From assembly GCF_019697375.1 (NCBI RefSeq), contig NZ_JAHCDI010000004.1:1723324-1787323 (forward strand): DNA of 64,000 nucleotides, given 5' to 3'. The DNA comes from Micromonospora tarapacensis (GTDB lineage Bacteria > Actinomycetota > Actinomycetes > Mycobacteriales > Micromonosporaceae). Positions within the stretch are counted from its first letter, which is position 1. The number at the start of each line of letters is the position of its first letter. The notes under the pieces are model-generated. The model had not been told where the DNA came from. It made no database searches and worked only from the letters and a program-made list of their open reading frames with translations. The position numbers and the translations under genes are program-made. This document shows, one piece after another, positions 9,562 to 18,439 of the stretch.

Positions 9562-10308
9562 GTGCCGCCACTGCTGCTGCTGGTCTCCGGCTCCCTCACC
9601 GAGCCCGGCCTGCCACCGTCGCCGACACCGCAGCTGGTGCCGGATCCGCTCTCCACCGCGGGCTACGAGCGTGCCCTCGACCTCGGCGGACTGCTGCGCG
9701 CCTCGCTGAACTCGGTGCTGGTCGCCGTCCTGGCGGTGCCGCTGAGCGTGCTGGTCGCCTCGCTGGCCGGGTTCGCGCTGGCCCGGCTGGCGCCGCGCAC
9801 CACCGCCGTCGTGGTAGCGGCCTCACTGGTGGCGCTCATGGTGCCGGCGACCGCGCTGCTCGTGCCGCGCTTCACGATCTTCCGGTTCCTCGGGCTGACC
9901 GACACCCTCGTACCGCTTGTCGCGCCGGCGCTGCTGGGCACCTCGCCGCTCTACGTCCTGGTCTACTACCTGGCCTTCCGGGCGTTACCGGGCGAGTTGT
10001 ACGACGCCTGTCTGGTGGCGGACCTGACCCCGCTGCGCACCTGGTGGCGGGTCGCGCTGCCGCTGGTGCGGCCGGTGACCGCCGGGCTCACCGCGCTCAC
10101 CTTCGTGCTCACCTGGTCGAACTTCCTCGACCCGCTGGTCTACCTCTACGACCGTGACCTGTTCACCCTGCCGTTGGCGCTGCGTTCGCTGTCGCTGCTC
10201 GACCCCACCAACTTCCCGGTCTTCCTGGCCGGTGCGGTGATCGCCACGGTTCCCGCGCTGGTGGTCTTCGCCCTGGCCCAGCGGCGTTTTCTGCACCACC
10301 ATGACTGA
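9562..10308 (+). CDS. Carbohydrate ABC transporter permease, MalG type (start uncertain)
   Basis: Six membrane segments and the cytoplasmic loop LYDACLVADLTPLRTWWRVALPLVRP, which corresponds to the EAA loop that contacts the ATPase, identify a CUT1 inner-membrane permease of the MalG subfamily. The first usable start in frame is the GTG at 9562, which clips the expected first helix: upstream codons RAARLWRTLGAAFVVLVF are in frame back to the terminator region with no ATG, GTG or TTG. The true start may be a rare CTG at 9499 or may be hidden by a sequence error. It lies upstream of, and probably works with, the solute binder, ATPase and second permease that follow. Confidence 0.85.
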   Translation: MPPLLLLVSGSLTEPGLPPSPTPQLVPDPLSTAGYERALDLGGLLRASLNSVLVAVLAVPLSVLVASLAGFALARLAPRTTAVVVAASLVALMVPATALLVPRFTIFRFLGLTDTLVPLVAPALLGTSPLYVLVYYLAFRALPGELYDACLVADLTPLRTWWRVALPLVRPVTAGLTALTFVLTWSNFLDPLVYLYDRDLFTLPLALRSLSLLDPTNFPVFLAGAVIATVPALVVFALAQRRFLHHHD

Positions 10309-10341
10309 ACCGCGACATCTGATTCAGAGGAATGATCCATT

Positions 10342-11664
10342 GTGAAACCGAAGCCGCTGCTCGCCCTCGCGCTGGGCGCCCTGCTCGCGGTCACCGGCTG
10401 CGGCTCCGGTGGCGGGTCCTCGTCGGCCGATCCGGTCAAGCTGCTGGTGTTCGGCGCGCCGGAGGAGTTGGCCGCGTACCGGACGCTGATCGAGGCGTAC
10501 GAGAACGCCCGGCCGGGCGAGCGGGTCCAGCTGATCGAGGCCAGCGACCGCAAGGACCTGCTGGCCCGGCTGGCCACCTCGGTCGCCGGCGGCGCGCCAC
10601 CGGACCTGTTCCTGATGAACTACCGCTTCTACGGCCAGTTCGCCGCGAAGGGCGTGGTGGAGCCGCTGGATGAGCGGATCGCCGCGTCCTCGGTGCTGGA
10701 CCCGGCCGACTACTACCCGGTGGCGATGGCGGCGTTCACGTGGGACGGCGCGCAGCTGTGCCTGCCGCAGAACGTCTCCAGCCTCGCCGTCTACTACAAC
10801 CGCACCCTGTTCACCAGGCACGGCGTGCCCGAGCCGACGGCCGGCTGGACCTGGAACGACCTGGTCGGCACCGCCACCCTGATGACCCGCGACGAGCGGG
10901 GTCTGGTCATCAAGGGCACCGAGGCGGAGGGCGCGGCCCGGCTGCCCGCCGTGCACGGGCTCGGCGTGGAGCCGTCCATCATCCGGCTGGCCCCGCTGGT
11001 CTGGTCCAACGGCGGTGAGATCGTCGACGACCCGGAGAAGCCGACCCGGCTGACGCTGGACAGCCCGCCGGCGCGCGAGGTGCTGCGGAACCTGGTCGAC
11101 CTGCGGCTGGCGTACGGGGTGGTGCCGAGCGACGCGGAGGTGGAGGCGGAGGACGACGAGTCCCGCTTCCTCAACGGCCGGCTGGCCATGCTGATGACCT
11201 CCCGCCGGGCCACCACCAACTTCCGCACCATCACCGGCTTCGAGTGGGACGTCGCCCCGCTGCCGGTGTACCGGCAGCCGGTCGGTGTGCTGCACTCGGA
11301 CGCGTACTGCCTGACCCGGGGGTCGAAGAACAAGGACGCCGCCTGGCGGTTCATGGAGTACGCGATGGACGAGGAGGGGCAGCGGATCATCGCCGCGACC
11401 GGGCGTACGGTGCCGTCGCACGTCGAGGTGTCCCGCTCACCGGCGTTCCTGGACCCGGACCGGCCGCCCCGCAACTCGAAGGTCTTCCTCGACGCCATCC
11501 CCACCGTCCGGGCGCTGCCCACCGTCTCCACCTGGCCGGAGATCGAGGATCTCAGCTACGGCATCCTGGAGAACGCCATGCACCGCGGCGACCGGCTCGA
11601 CGACGTCATCCGGGAGCTGGACACGAAGAGCCGGCCGATGTTCGCCCGTGGGGAGAACGGGTGA
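10342..11664 (+). CDS. Sugar ABC transporter substrate-binding lipoprotein
   Basis: A GTG start at 10342 is preceded by AGAGGAA. The lipoprotein signal has a hydrophobic core and the lipobox VTGC, so Cys20 would be lipidated. The 440-residue protein has the layout of family 1 solute binders for oligosaccharides: KLLVFGAPEELAAYRTL near the start, YYNRTLFTRHGVPEPTAGWTWNDL in the middle, and the Gly/Arg-rich MLMTSRRATTNF loop. It should capture a sugar outside the cell and deliver it to the two permeases encoded on either side. The stop overlaps the next start as GTGA. Confidence 0.9.
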   Translation: MKPKPLLALALGALLAVTGCGSGGGSSSADPVKLLVFGAPEELAAYRTLIEAYENARPGERVQLIEASDRKDLLARLATSVAGGAPPDLFLMNYRFYGQFAAKGVVEPLDERIAASSVLDPADYYPVAMAAFTWDGAQLCLPQNVSSLAVYYNRTLFTRHGVPEPTAGWTWNDLVGTATLMTRDERGLVIKGTEAEGAARLPAVHGLGVEPSIIRLAPLVWSNGGEIVDDPEKPTRLTLDSPPAREVLRNLVDLRLAYGVVPSDAEVEAEDDESRFLNGRLAMLMTSRRATTNFRTITGFEWDVAPLPVYRQPVGVLHSDAYCLTRGSKNKDAAWRFMEYAMDEEGQRIIAATGRTVPSHVEVSRSPAFLDPDRPPRNSKVFLDAIPTVRALPTVSTWPEIEDLSYGILENAMHRGDRLDDVIRELDTKSRPMFARGENG

Positions 11665-12695
11665 GCGACGGGCTGGTGCTCGACGGCGTCAGCGCCGCCT
11701 ACCGCGACACCACCGTGCTGCACGAGGTGCGGCTGAGCGTCGAGCGCGGCGAGCTGCTGGTGGTGCTCGGCCCCTCCGGCGCCGGCAAGTCGACGGTGCT
11801 GCGGGTGGTGGCCGGGTTGGAACCGGCCACCGCCGGCCGGGTCCGCATCGCCGGTCGGGACGTCACCGACCAGCGGCCCGGGCGGCGCAACGTGTCGATG
11901 GTCTTCCAGTCGTACGCACTGTTCCCGCACCTGACCGTGGTGGAGAACATCGCCTTCGGACTCGAGGTACGCGACACCCCGCGCGGCGAGGCCCGCCGGC
12001 GGGCGCGGGCGGCGGCCGAGACGGTGGGCTGCGCCGGTCTGCTGGACCGGCGACCGGGCCAACTCTCCGGCGGCGAGCGCCAGCGGGTGGCCCTGGCCCG
12101 GGCGCTGGTCCGCGAGCCGGACGTCTTCCTGCTCGACGAGCCGCTGTCCAACCTGGACCTGGCGCTGCGCGTCGAGATGCGGGCGGAACTGCGGGCGCTG
12201 CACGACCGGATCGGCGCGACCATGGTGCACGTCACCCACGACCAGACCGAGGCGTTGGTGCTCGCCGACCGGATCGCGGTGCTGCGGGACGGCCGGGTCG
12301 AGCAGGTGGGCACGCCGGACGAGATCTGGCGTACCCCGGCGAGCACCTTCGTGGCCCGGTTCGTCGGGTCGCCGGCGATGAACCTGCTCCCGGCCGACGG
12401 CGTGTTGCGGCCCAGCGGCGACGGGCCGGAACTGCCGGACGTGCCGCTGGAGATCGGCTTCCGCCCGGAGGCGGTCACCCTCGACGTCGCCGAGGGCACC
12501 ACGGCCGTTGTCGACCGGGTCGAGGTGATCGGCGAGGACGCCTACGCCTATCTCACCCTCGCCGCCGGGCAGCCGGTGGTCGCCCGGGTGCCGGCCGCCC
12601 GCCGCCCCGCGCGGGACGCGACGGTACGGCTCGACGTGCGCTGGGCGGACGTCCACCTGTTCCACGCCGCGTCCGGCCGCCGGGTGCGCCCGTGA
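11661..12695 (+). CDS. Sugar ABC transporter ATPase, MalK/MsmX type (catalytically intact)
   Basis: All nucleotide-binding motifs are present: Walker A GPSGAGKS (residues 37-44), Q-loop MVFQSYALFPH, signature LSGGERQRVALARA, Walker B FLLDEPLSNLD with its catalytic Glu, and H-switch HVTHDQTEA. A C-terminal beta domain of about 100 residues, as in MalK-type importers, brings it to 344 residues. It powers the importer formed by the adjacent permeases. GTG at 11661 overlaps the solute-binder stop by 4 bases and its own stop overlaps the next permease start, so the genes are translationally coupled. It also serves as an internal comparison for the degenerate ATPase-like protein at 21472-22119. Confidence 0.95.
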   Translation: MSDGLVLDGVSAAYRDTTVLHEVRLSVERGELLVVLGPSGAGKSTVLRVVAGLEPATAGRVRIAGRDVTDQRPGRRNVSMVFQSYALFPHLTVVENIAFGLEVRDTPRGEARRRARAAAETVGCAGLLDRRPGQLSGGERQRVALARALVREPDVFLLDEPLSNLDLALRVEMRAELRALHDRIGATMVHVTHDQTEALVLADRIAVLRDGRVEQVGTPDEIWRTPASTFVARFVGSPAMNLLPADGVLRPSGDGPELPDVPLEIGFRPEAVTLDVAEGTTAVVDRVEVIGEDAYAYLTLAAGQPVVARVPAARRPARDATVRLDVRWADVHLFHAASGRRVRP

Positions 12696-13597
12696 CGGAC
12701 CCGCGTTCGCGGCGGCAGTTGACGCTGATGCTGGCGCCCTACCTGGTCGGTCTGGTGGGCCTGGTGCTGCTGCCGGCGCTGGTCACCCTGGGCATGGCCT
12801 TCACCGAGTACGACCTGCTGCGCCCGCCGACCTGGGCCGGGCTGGAGAACTTCACTGCCCTGCTCGACGACCCGATCTTCCGGGTCGCGTTGCTCAACTC
12901 GGTGGTGTTCGCCCTGGTTGCCGTCCCGTTGCGGGTGCTGCTGGCGCTCGGCCTGGCACTGCTGCTGCACCGGCGGGCCCGCGGCGTCGGCACTGCCCGC
13001 ACCGCCGCGCTGCTGCCCACCGCCGTGCCGGAGATCGCCTACGGCCTGCTCTGGTTGTGGCTGTTCAACCCGTTGTACGGCCCGATCAACCAGCTGTTGC
13101 GCGTCGGCGGGGAGCACGGGCTGACCGTGCTGGGGCGGACTCCGCCGCAGTGGCTGACCGACCCGACCAGTGCCCGCGCGGGGATCATCCTGATGAGCCT
13201 GTTCACCATGGGGGAGACCTTCGTGGTGCTGCTGGCTGCCCGGCGGGCGCTGCCCCGTGACGTGTACGAGATGGCCGCCGTCGAGGACGCCACCGGCTGG
13301 GACGTCGTCCGCCGGATCACCCTGCCGCTGATGGCGCCGGTGCTGGGGCTGCTGGCGGTGCGTGACGCCGTGGCCAGCCTGCACTTCACCTTCGTGCCGG
13401 CGTTCGTGGTGACCGACGGCGGCCCGCCACCGTACGCCACCACCTATCTGTCCCTGTTCGTCTACCAGACCGGCTTCGAGTACCTGCGCTACGGTTACGC
13501 GGCGGCGGCGACCCTGGTGATGATGCTGCTGACCGGCGTGGCGGTGCTGGCGCAGTGGCGCCTGATCCGCCGATACCGCCGCTTCTACCGGCTGTGA
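12692..13597 (+). CDS. Carbohydrate ABC transporter permease, MalF type
   Basis: This 301-residue protein has six predicted helices and the loop YEMAAVEDATGWDVVRRITLP, a good match to the EAA contact loop of CUT1 permeases. It pairs with the MalG-type permease at 9562-10308. The start is the GTG at 12692, overlapping the ATPase stop by 4 bases, and the product ends in the basic RLIRRYRRFYRL. The order MalG, binder, ATPase, MalF is less common than binder-MalF-MalG. The substrate cannot be told from sequence. Confidence 0.92.
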   Translation: MTDPRSRRQLTLMLAPYLVGLVGLVLLPALVTLGMAFTEYDLLRPPTWAGLENFTALLDDPIFRVALLNSVVFALVAVPLRVLLALGLALLLHRRARGVGTARTAALLPTAVPEIAYGLLWLWLFNPLYGPINQLLRVGGEHGLTVLGRTPPQWLTDPTSARAGIILMSLFTMGETFVVLLAARRALPRDVYEMAAVEDATGWDVVRRITLPLMAPVLGLLAVRDAVASLHFTFVPAFVVTDGGPPPYATTYLSLFVYQTGFEYLRYGYAAAATLVMMLLTGVAVLAQWRLIRRYRRFYRL

Positions 13598-13629
13598 CGC
13601 CGGCATCCGCCGCGGTCGGCGCCGGCCGC

Positions 13630-14289
13630 TCAGTGCGCACCCAGCCGGGCGATCGGCTCGACGAGTTCACGTTCCTCGTAGGACAGGTGGGACAGCAGCG
13701 TGTCGCTGAGCAGGTCGACGGCGGCCCGCAACTCGGCCATCCCGTCCGGCGTGGCGACGAAGGCGACCAGCGCCCGGTCGACTCCCTCCAGCACGTCGTG
13801 GATGGCGTGGTGCTCCTCCTCGAGCCGGTCGACGACCGGCCTGAGCCGGGGGTCCGCCCGGCGCAGGTGCGGGAAGAGCGACCGGTCCTCGATGGTGTGG
13901 TGGGTCGTGACCACCCGGCAGTACGACTCGCAGTAGGTGCCCAGCGTCCACTTGTTCTGCCGCATCGTCATCGTGTTGATGTGCGAGCGCGCGGTACCCA
14001 CGTCGATCAACCCGGCGGCGACCTGCTCGATCAGGTCGTGGATCTGGGCGAGTTCGGCGCGCAACCCGTCGTGCACGTCGATCAGGTGCTGGGCGCCCGC
14101 CTGCTCGTGTGCCGTGTAGGTGCGCTCCGGGTCCGGTGCCGGCCCGGCCGGTCGGGCCGATTCGTCCCACACCCGCACGTCGCTGCGGCGGATGCCCTCG
14201 TCGGGCGTCGCCGTCACGGCGAACGGCGTGGCGGCGACGCTGGCTCGCCGGTCCGGCTGTCCCGCGCGGGCCGCCGCGCCGGCGGCCAC
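13630..14289 (-). CDS. Hemerythrin HHE cation-binding domain protein
   Basis: After about 60 low-complexity N-terminal residues, a four-helix domain carries the spaced His/Glu ligands of hemerythrin-like proteins: HEQAGAQHLIDVHDGL, VTTHHTIEDRSLFPHL, LEEEHHAIHDVLE and LLSHLSYEERELVEP. Such proteins bind a di-iron centre and take part in oxygen or nitric-oxide sensing, iron handling or redox defence. It is a cytoplasmic protein of 219 residues. An internal start nearer the domain is possible. The next gene upstream on the same strand encodes a luciferase-like oxidoreductase 40 bases away, so the two may be co-transcribed. Confidence 0.88.
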   Translation of the reverse strand: MAAGAAARAGQPDRRASVAATPFAVTATPDEGIRRSDVRVWDESARPAGPAPDPERTYTAHEQAGAQHLIDVHDGLRAELAQIHDLIEQVAAGLIDVGTARSHINTMTMRQNKWTLGTYCESYCRVVTTHHTIEDRSLFPHLRRADPRLRPVVDRLEEEHHAIHDVLEGVDRALVAFVATPDGMAELRAAVDLLSDTLLSHLSYEERELVEPIARLGAH

Positions 14290-14329
14290 GCCGGCCCCGG
14301 GGCCATCGCCGTTGCCGGCCGCCGGTGGC

Positions 14330-15241
14330 TCACCGGTCGTGGCGGCCGAGCGGGGAGCGTTCGGCGGCGACCAGCTCCCGGGTGGCCGGTGCCACCTCGG
14401 CGGCGAATCGTCGCAGGTCGTCCGGGTTGTCGCTGCCGAGGATGAAGGTGCTGATCCCCTCGGTCAGGGCCAGGTCGGCAAGTTCCTCGGCCCACTGCTC
14501 GGCCGGGCCGTCCAGCGGGCCGCGGCCCGTCGCCGCGAACCGTCCGTTGATGTTGAGCAGGCGGCGCACGTCGGACGGGACGCGGCCGGCACCCGCCGCG
14601 GCGTCGTCGATGATCGCGTTGCCGCTGGCCAGGTCGCCGGGTTGCAGGTAGGCCAGCGAGGGCAGCCAGCCGTCGGCCCGCCGGCCGGTCAGCGCGAGCA
14701 TGCGTGGCTTGTAGGCGCCGAGCCAGATGCCCACGTCGTGCGCGGGAGCCGGGCCCCGCTTGGCGCCGACCGCCCGGTGGAACTCACCCTCGACGCGGAC
14801 GCCGCCCCGGGCGTCGGCGTCCCAGATCTGCCGGATGATCTCGATCGCCTCCTCCAGGGCCCGGACGCCCTGCCCGGCGGAGAGGCGGCGCCCACCCATG
14901 GCCTCGATGGCGTCCCAGAACGCGCCGGCGCCGAGGCCGAGCTCCAGCCGCCCGCCGCTGAGCAGGTCGAGGCTGGCCACGCTGCGGGCGAGCACGGCGG
15001 GTGGACGCAGCGGCAGGTTGGTGACGTTGGCGGACAGGCGTACCCGCTCGGTCCGCGCGGCGACATAGCTGAGCAGCGTCCAGGTGTCCAGGAAGGCCGG
15101 CTGGTACGGGTGGTCCTGGAAGGTGACCAGGTCGAGGCCGACCTGCTCGGAGAGCATGGCCAGGCCGACCGGCCGGGCGGGGTCGGCGTTGCCGGGCGTC
15201 AGGAACGACCCGAAGGTCAGCTGGTGTCCGTAGTCGCTCAT
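14330..15241 (-). CDS. Luciferase-like (LLM class) F420/flavin-dependent oxidoreductase
   Basis: The 303-residue protein has the TIM-barrel pattern of bacterial luciferase-like monooxygenases: GLDLVTFQDHPYQPAFLD near the start, then VRLSANVTNLPLRPPAVLARSVASLDLLSGGRLELGLGAG, which is the phosphate-binding core, and WLGAYKPRMLALTGRRADGWLPSL. In mycolic and other actinomycetes such proteins mostly use F420; flavin is the alternative. The substrate is unknown. The ATG at 15241 faces a divergent MarR gene across a 102-base region with two AT-rich palindromes, so MarR control is likely. Confidence 0.88.
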   Translation of the reverse strand: MSDYGHQLTFGSFLTPGNADPARPVGLAMLSEQVGLDLVTFQDHPYQPAFLDTWTLLSYVAARTERVRLSANVTNLPLRPPAVLARSVASLDLLSGGRLELGLGAGAFWDAIEAMGGRRLSAGQGVRALEEAIEIIRQIWDADARGGVRVEGEFHRAVGAKRGPAPAHDVGIWLGAYKPRMLALTGRRADGWLPSLAYLQPGDLASGNAIIDDAAAGAGRVPSDVRRLLNINGRFAATGRGPLDGPAEQWAEELADLALTEGISTFILGSDNPDDLRRFAAEVAPATRELVAAERSPLGRHDR

Positions 15242-15277
15242 CTCGGCCTTCCTCAGGATCGTGTGGCGATCAACAGG

Positions 15278-15313
15278 CGCAATGTTATTGCGTGCAGAAC
15301 ATCATTGCCCAAT
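15278..15313. promoter_or_regulatory. Two palindromes in the divergent LLM/marR promoter region
   Basis: CGCAAT-GTT-ATTGCG at 15278-15292 and ATTG-CC-CAAT at 15304-15313 lie in an AT-rich island inside an otherwise GC-rich 102-base intergenic region. Both carry ATTG/CAAT half sites, as expected of MarR operators. They are probably bound by the product of the gene starting at 15344, which would control itself and the oxidoreductase. Confidence 0.55.
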
Positions 15314-15343
15314 AAAGTTTGTGATCTGCGATAACCTGGCGGG

Positions 15344-15892
15344 ATGACCGGCGCGCAGGCCAGCGACTCCCGTCCCGACCCGCTCAACGACGACCTCGGG
15401 TGGATGCTCGGTGTCGTCTTCCGCGCCTACATCCGGGCCGCCGACCACGCGGTGGGTGACCTGCCGGGCGGGCCCCGGGGCTACCAGGTGCTCACCGCCG
15501 CCGACCGGCAGCCCGCCCGCAACCAGGGCGCGATCGCCGAGGAACTGGGCATCGACCGCACCGTCCTGACGTACCTGATCGACGACCTGGAACACGACGG
15601 CCTGGTGGTCCGCCGGCCCGACCCGGCGGACCGGCGCAGCCGCCTGGTCACCCTCACCGACGCCGGGCGCGACGCCGCGCGGCGCCGGCGGGAGACGCTG
15701 CGGACGGTCGAGTCACGGCTGCTACGGGCGATCCCGCCCGAGGACGCCGCCACGCTGCGAGGGCTGCTGCGACGGGTGGCCGGCGCGGCGCAGGCGCTCG
15801 ACCCACTCACCGACCTGTGCGAGGCGGTGGCGGAGACGGTGGAACGGCCGCCCACCGGCCGGTCCGCCCGCCGCCGGTCCGCCCGCACCTGA
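15344..15892 (+). CDS. MarR-family transcriptional regulator
   Basis: This 182-residue protein has the MarR winged helix: NQGAIAEELGIDRTVLTYLIDDLEHDGLVVRRPDPADRRSRLVTLTDAGRDA, with the recognition helix and the wing residues DRRSR. It should bind palindromic DNA as a dimer and let go on binding a small ligand. The ATG at 15344 is divergent from a luciferase-like oxidoreductase, its probable target, with palindromes between them. The Arg-rich tail is unstructured. Confidence 0.92.
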   Translation: MTGAQASDSRPDPLNDDLGWMLGVVFRAYIRAADHAVGDLPGGPRGYQVLTAADRQPARNQGAIAEELGIDRTVLTYLIDDLEHDGLVVRRPDPADRRSRLVTLTDAGRDAARRRRETLRTVESRLLRAIPPEDAATLRGLLRRVAGAAQALDPLTDLCEAVAETVERPPTGRSARRRSART

Positions 15893-16061
15893 CGCCACCC
15901 GGGGCGGTGTCGACGTCCCGGGCATGCCGCTGCCCACCGGAGATCGGCGGCGCGGAGCCCGACGTACCGTCCCCGGCTACCGCCACCTCGCCCCCGGAGA
16001 GACCGCCTGACCGGCGGAGGCCAGGCCGCCCCGGGCGGGCCGGAGACCGAAGGTGTGCCCG

Positions 16062-18439
16062 TCAGCCCGGGCCGCGTTGCGGTAGGCGGTCGCCGCTCAG
16101 GCGGTCGTCCGCCGCCTGCCGGCCGTCGTCGTCGTCGGCCGCCTCGCAGACCGCCGACGCGTCCACCCAGTGCCGGCGGGCCTCGTCGTCGTCGCCCAGT
16201 ACGGACGCCGCGTCGCCCAGGTGCAGCAGCGTCCGGCCCAACCCGGCGTCCGGCCGGCGGCCCTCCCGCAGCCGCCGGCTCTCGGCCAGCATCTCGTACG
16301 CCTGGCGGGCCTGACCCGGCGTCACACCCAGCAGCGTGGCCGCCGCGTTGAGCAGCGCCGCAGCCCGGTTGGTCGGGTCGCCGACCGACTCGTACTCGCG
16401 CAGCGCGGCCCGCCATGCCTGCGCCGCGTCGAGGTGCTCGCCCATCGCGGAGTGGACCAGTACGAGGTCGGTCAGCGCCGCCGCATAGCCGCGCGAGTCC
16501 CCGAGCGAGCGGAACGTGTTCGCGGCGCGGACCAGCAGGTCGTGGGCGGCATCGAGCTCGTACCGCGCCAACCGCGCCGCACCCAGTCCCAGGTCGCTGA
16601 GCGCCTGCCCGGCCCGGTCGCTGCCCGCGCGGTGCCGGCGGGACAGTTCCAGATGTTCCACCGCCTCATCTGCCCGGCCCAGGTCGAGCAGGGCCAGGCC
16701 GAGGTTCATCCGGGCCTGGGCGGTGCCGCGTCGCCCCCGCCCGGCCACCGCCAGGCTCAGGGCGGCCACCGCGCCGTACGGGTCGTGCCGGCGACGGCGC
16801 AACACCCCCAGCTCGTTGTGCGCCCAACCGGCGATCTCCGGCCGATCCTGGGCGGTGGGGTTGGCCAGCACGGTCCGGCACACCTCCTCCCACTCGTCCA
16901 GCCGCTCGGCGTGGGCGAGCCAGCCGCACAGCGCCACGGCCAGCCGGAACCACCAGTCCCGCACCCGGCGCGGCAGCGTCTCCACCGCGCCGGCCGGCAC
17001 CTTCACCACCGCCAGCAGCAGCTCCTGATGCAGGTCGAACCAGCCGTACGGATCGTCGTCGGGCAGCCGGCGGTCCCGGTCGAGCAGGCCGGCCAACGCC
17101 AGCCCCGCCACGTGCTGCTCGGCCCGGCGGGCCAGGTGCCGGGTCAGCCGGGCCTGGGCGGTGACCCGGCGGTGCACCGGCTCGGCCTCCCGCAGGTGCA
17201 TCCGGGCGTACGGGGCGAGCAGCGGCCGGACCTCGTACCGGTCGCCCGGTGCACCGGTGACGAACGCGCCGTCGGCGAGTTCGTCCAGCAGCGCCGCGAT
17301 CCGATGCGGCCGGCGCCGGGCGAGGGCGGCGATGGTCGCCCGGTCCAGTGGCACCGAGCTCAACGACAGCAACCGCCACAACCGCCGCGCCTCGCCGGTC
17401 AACGCGTGGTAGGCGGTGTCCCGGCCGGTGACCAGTCCGGTCACCGGCGAGACGCCGACCCGCTGGTGCGGCGGCGTGTCGGCGGCGCGGCGCAGCGCGT
17501 GCAGCACGTCGGCGTGCCGCCAGCCGTGCTGCGCCGTGCGCCGCCCAGTTCGGTCACCGCGCGCGGCTGCCGCCCGCACAACTCCACGACGGCGCGCACC
17601 GCCGGATCGCCGCGTGGGTCCGGCCGGTGCGGGCGGGCCACCGCCGTGGCGGCGCCGGCATCGGCGAACATCTCCACCGCGTCGTCGGCGTCCGGTTCGG
17701 CCAGCCAGTAGGCGACCACCCCGTCGAGTGCGGCGAGCCGGCCGGTGCCGGCCAGCAGCAACCGGCAGGTCCGGGCGGTCGGCGGCAGCAACGGCCGAAC
17801 CTGGGCGGGGCTGTCGACGTTGTCGAGCACCAGCAGCACCTTGCGACCGTCGAGCTGGCCGCGCAGCTCGTCCGCGGCGTCGGCGAGGTCGTCGGGACGG
17901 CCGGAGCGCGGTGGCGTGGTGCCGAGGATGCGGGCCAGCGCCGTGAGGACCTGCCGCGGCGAGCGGGCCCGACCGCTCCGGCGCAGGTCGAGGTAGTACT
18001 GGCCGTCGGGGAAGTCCGTCCGGCCGAGGTTCGCCGCCTGGACGGCGCACCAGGACGTGCCCACGGCACGCCGGCCGACCACCGCCACGGCGTGTTCCGG
18101 GGCCAGCATGGCCGCCACGGCCTCGGCCTGGCCCCGTCGGCCGGTGAAGCCGGCCGGCCAGGGCAACGTGGGTGCGCTGCTGGTCGCCGGGGCCTCGCCG
18201 TCAGCGGCCAGCGACTGCTCCTGTTGGCGGCGTCGCCACTCCACCAGGAAGGAGGCGGCCACCCCGACCACCACCAGGCCCAGGCTCGCCGAGCCGAGGG
18301 CGGTGACGGAGAGTTCGGAGAGCAGGTTGCCGGTGACGTTGCCGAGCAGGGCGCTGATCCCGGCGCCGGCCACCCCGCCGAGGGCGAGCAGGACGCTCAG
18401 CAGCCGTGGCCGGCGGGAGCCCCGCCGTGGCGGGGTCAC
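16062..18439 (-). CDS. Membrane-anchored NB-ARC/TPR (STAND-like) protein with degenerate P-loop (one frameshift)
   Basis: The GTG at 18439 overlaps the fused permease stop by 4 bases. Residues 13-33 and 45-67 are membrane helices. Next comes an NB-ARC-like ATPase domain opening with FTGRRGQAEAVAAML. Its P-loop reads GRRAVGTS (122-129), lacking the nucleotide-binding Lys, while Walker B KVLLVLDNV (200-208) is kept. The second half, beyond about residue 480, is helical with repeated TPR-like units such as ARMNLGLALLDLGRADEAVEHL and AALTDLVLVHSAMGEHLDAAQ. The frame changes once near 17520-17550, where one added base joins AVTELGGA to WRHADVLHALR. Repaired length is about 792 residues. AfsR relatives share this core but carry a DNA-binding domain, which is absent here. 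A signalling or scaffold role at the membrane is inferred. Confidence 0.75.

Noticed and set aside
16062..18439. AfsR/SARP transcriptional regulator
   Set aside because: It shares the NB-ARC/TPR core, but the N-terminus has two membrane helices and no DNA-binding domain.
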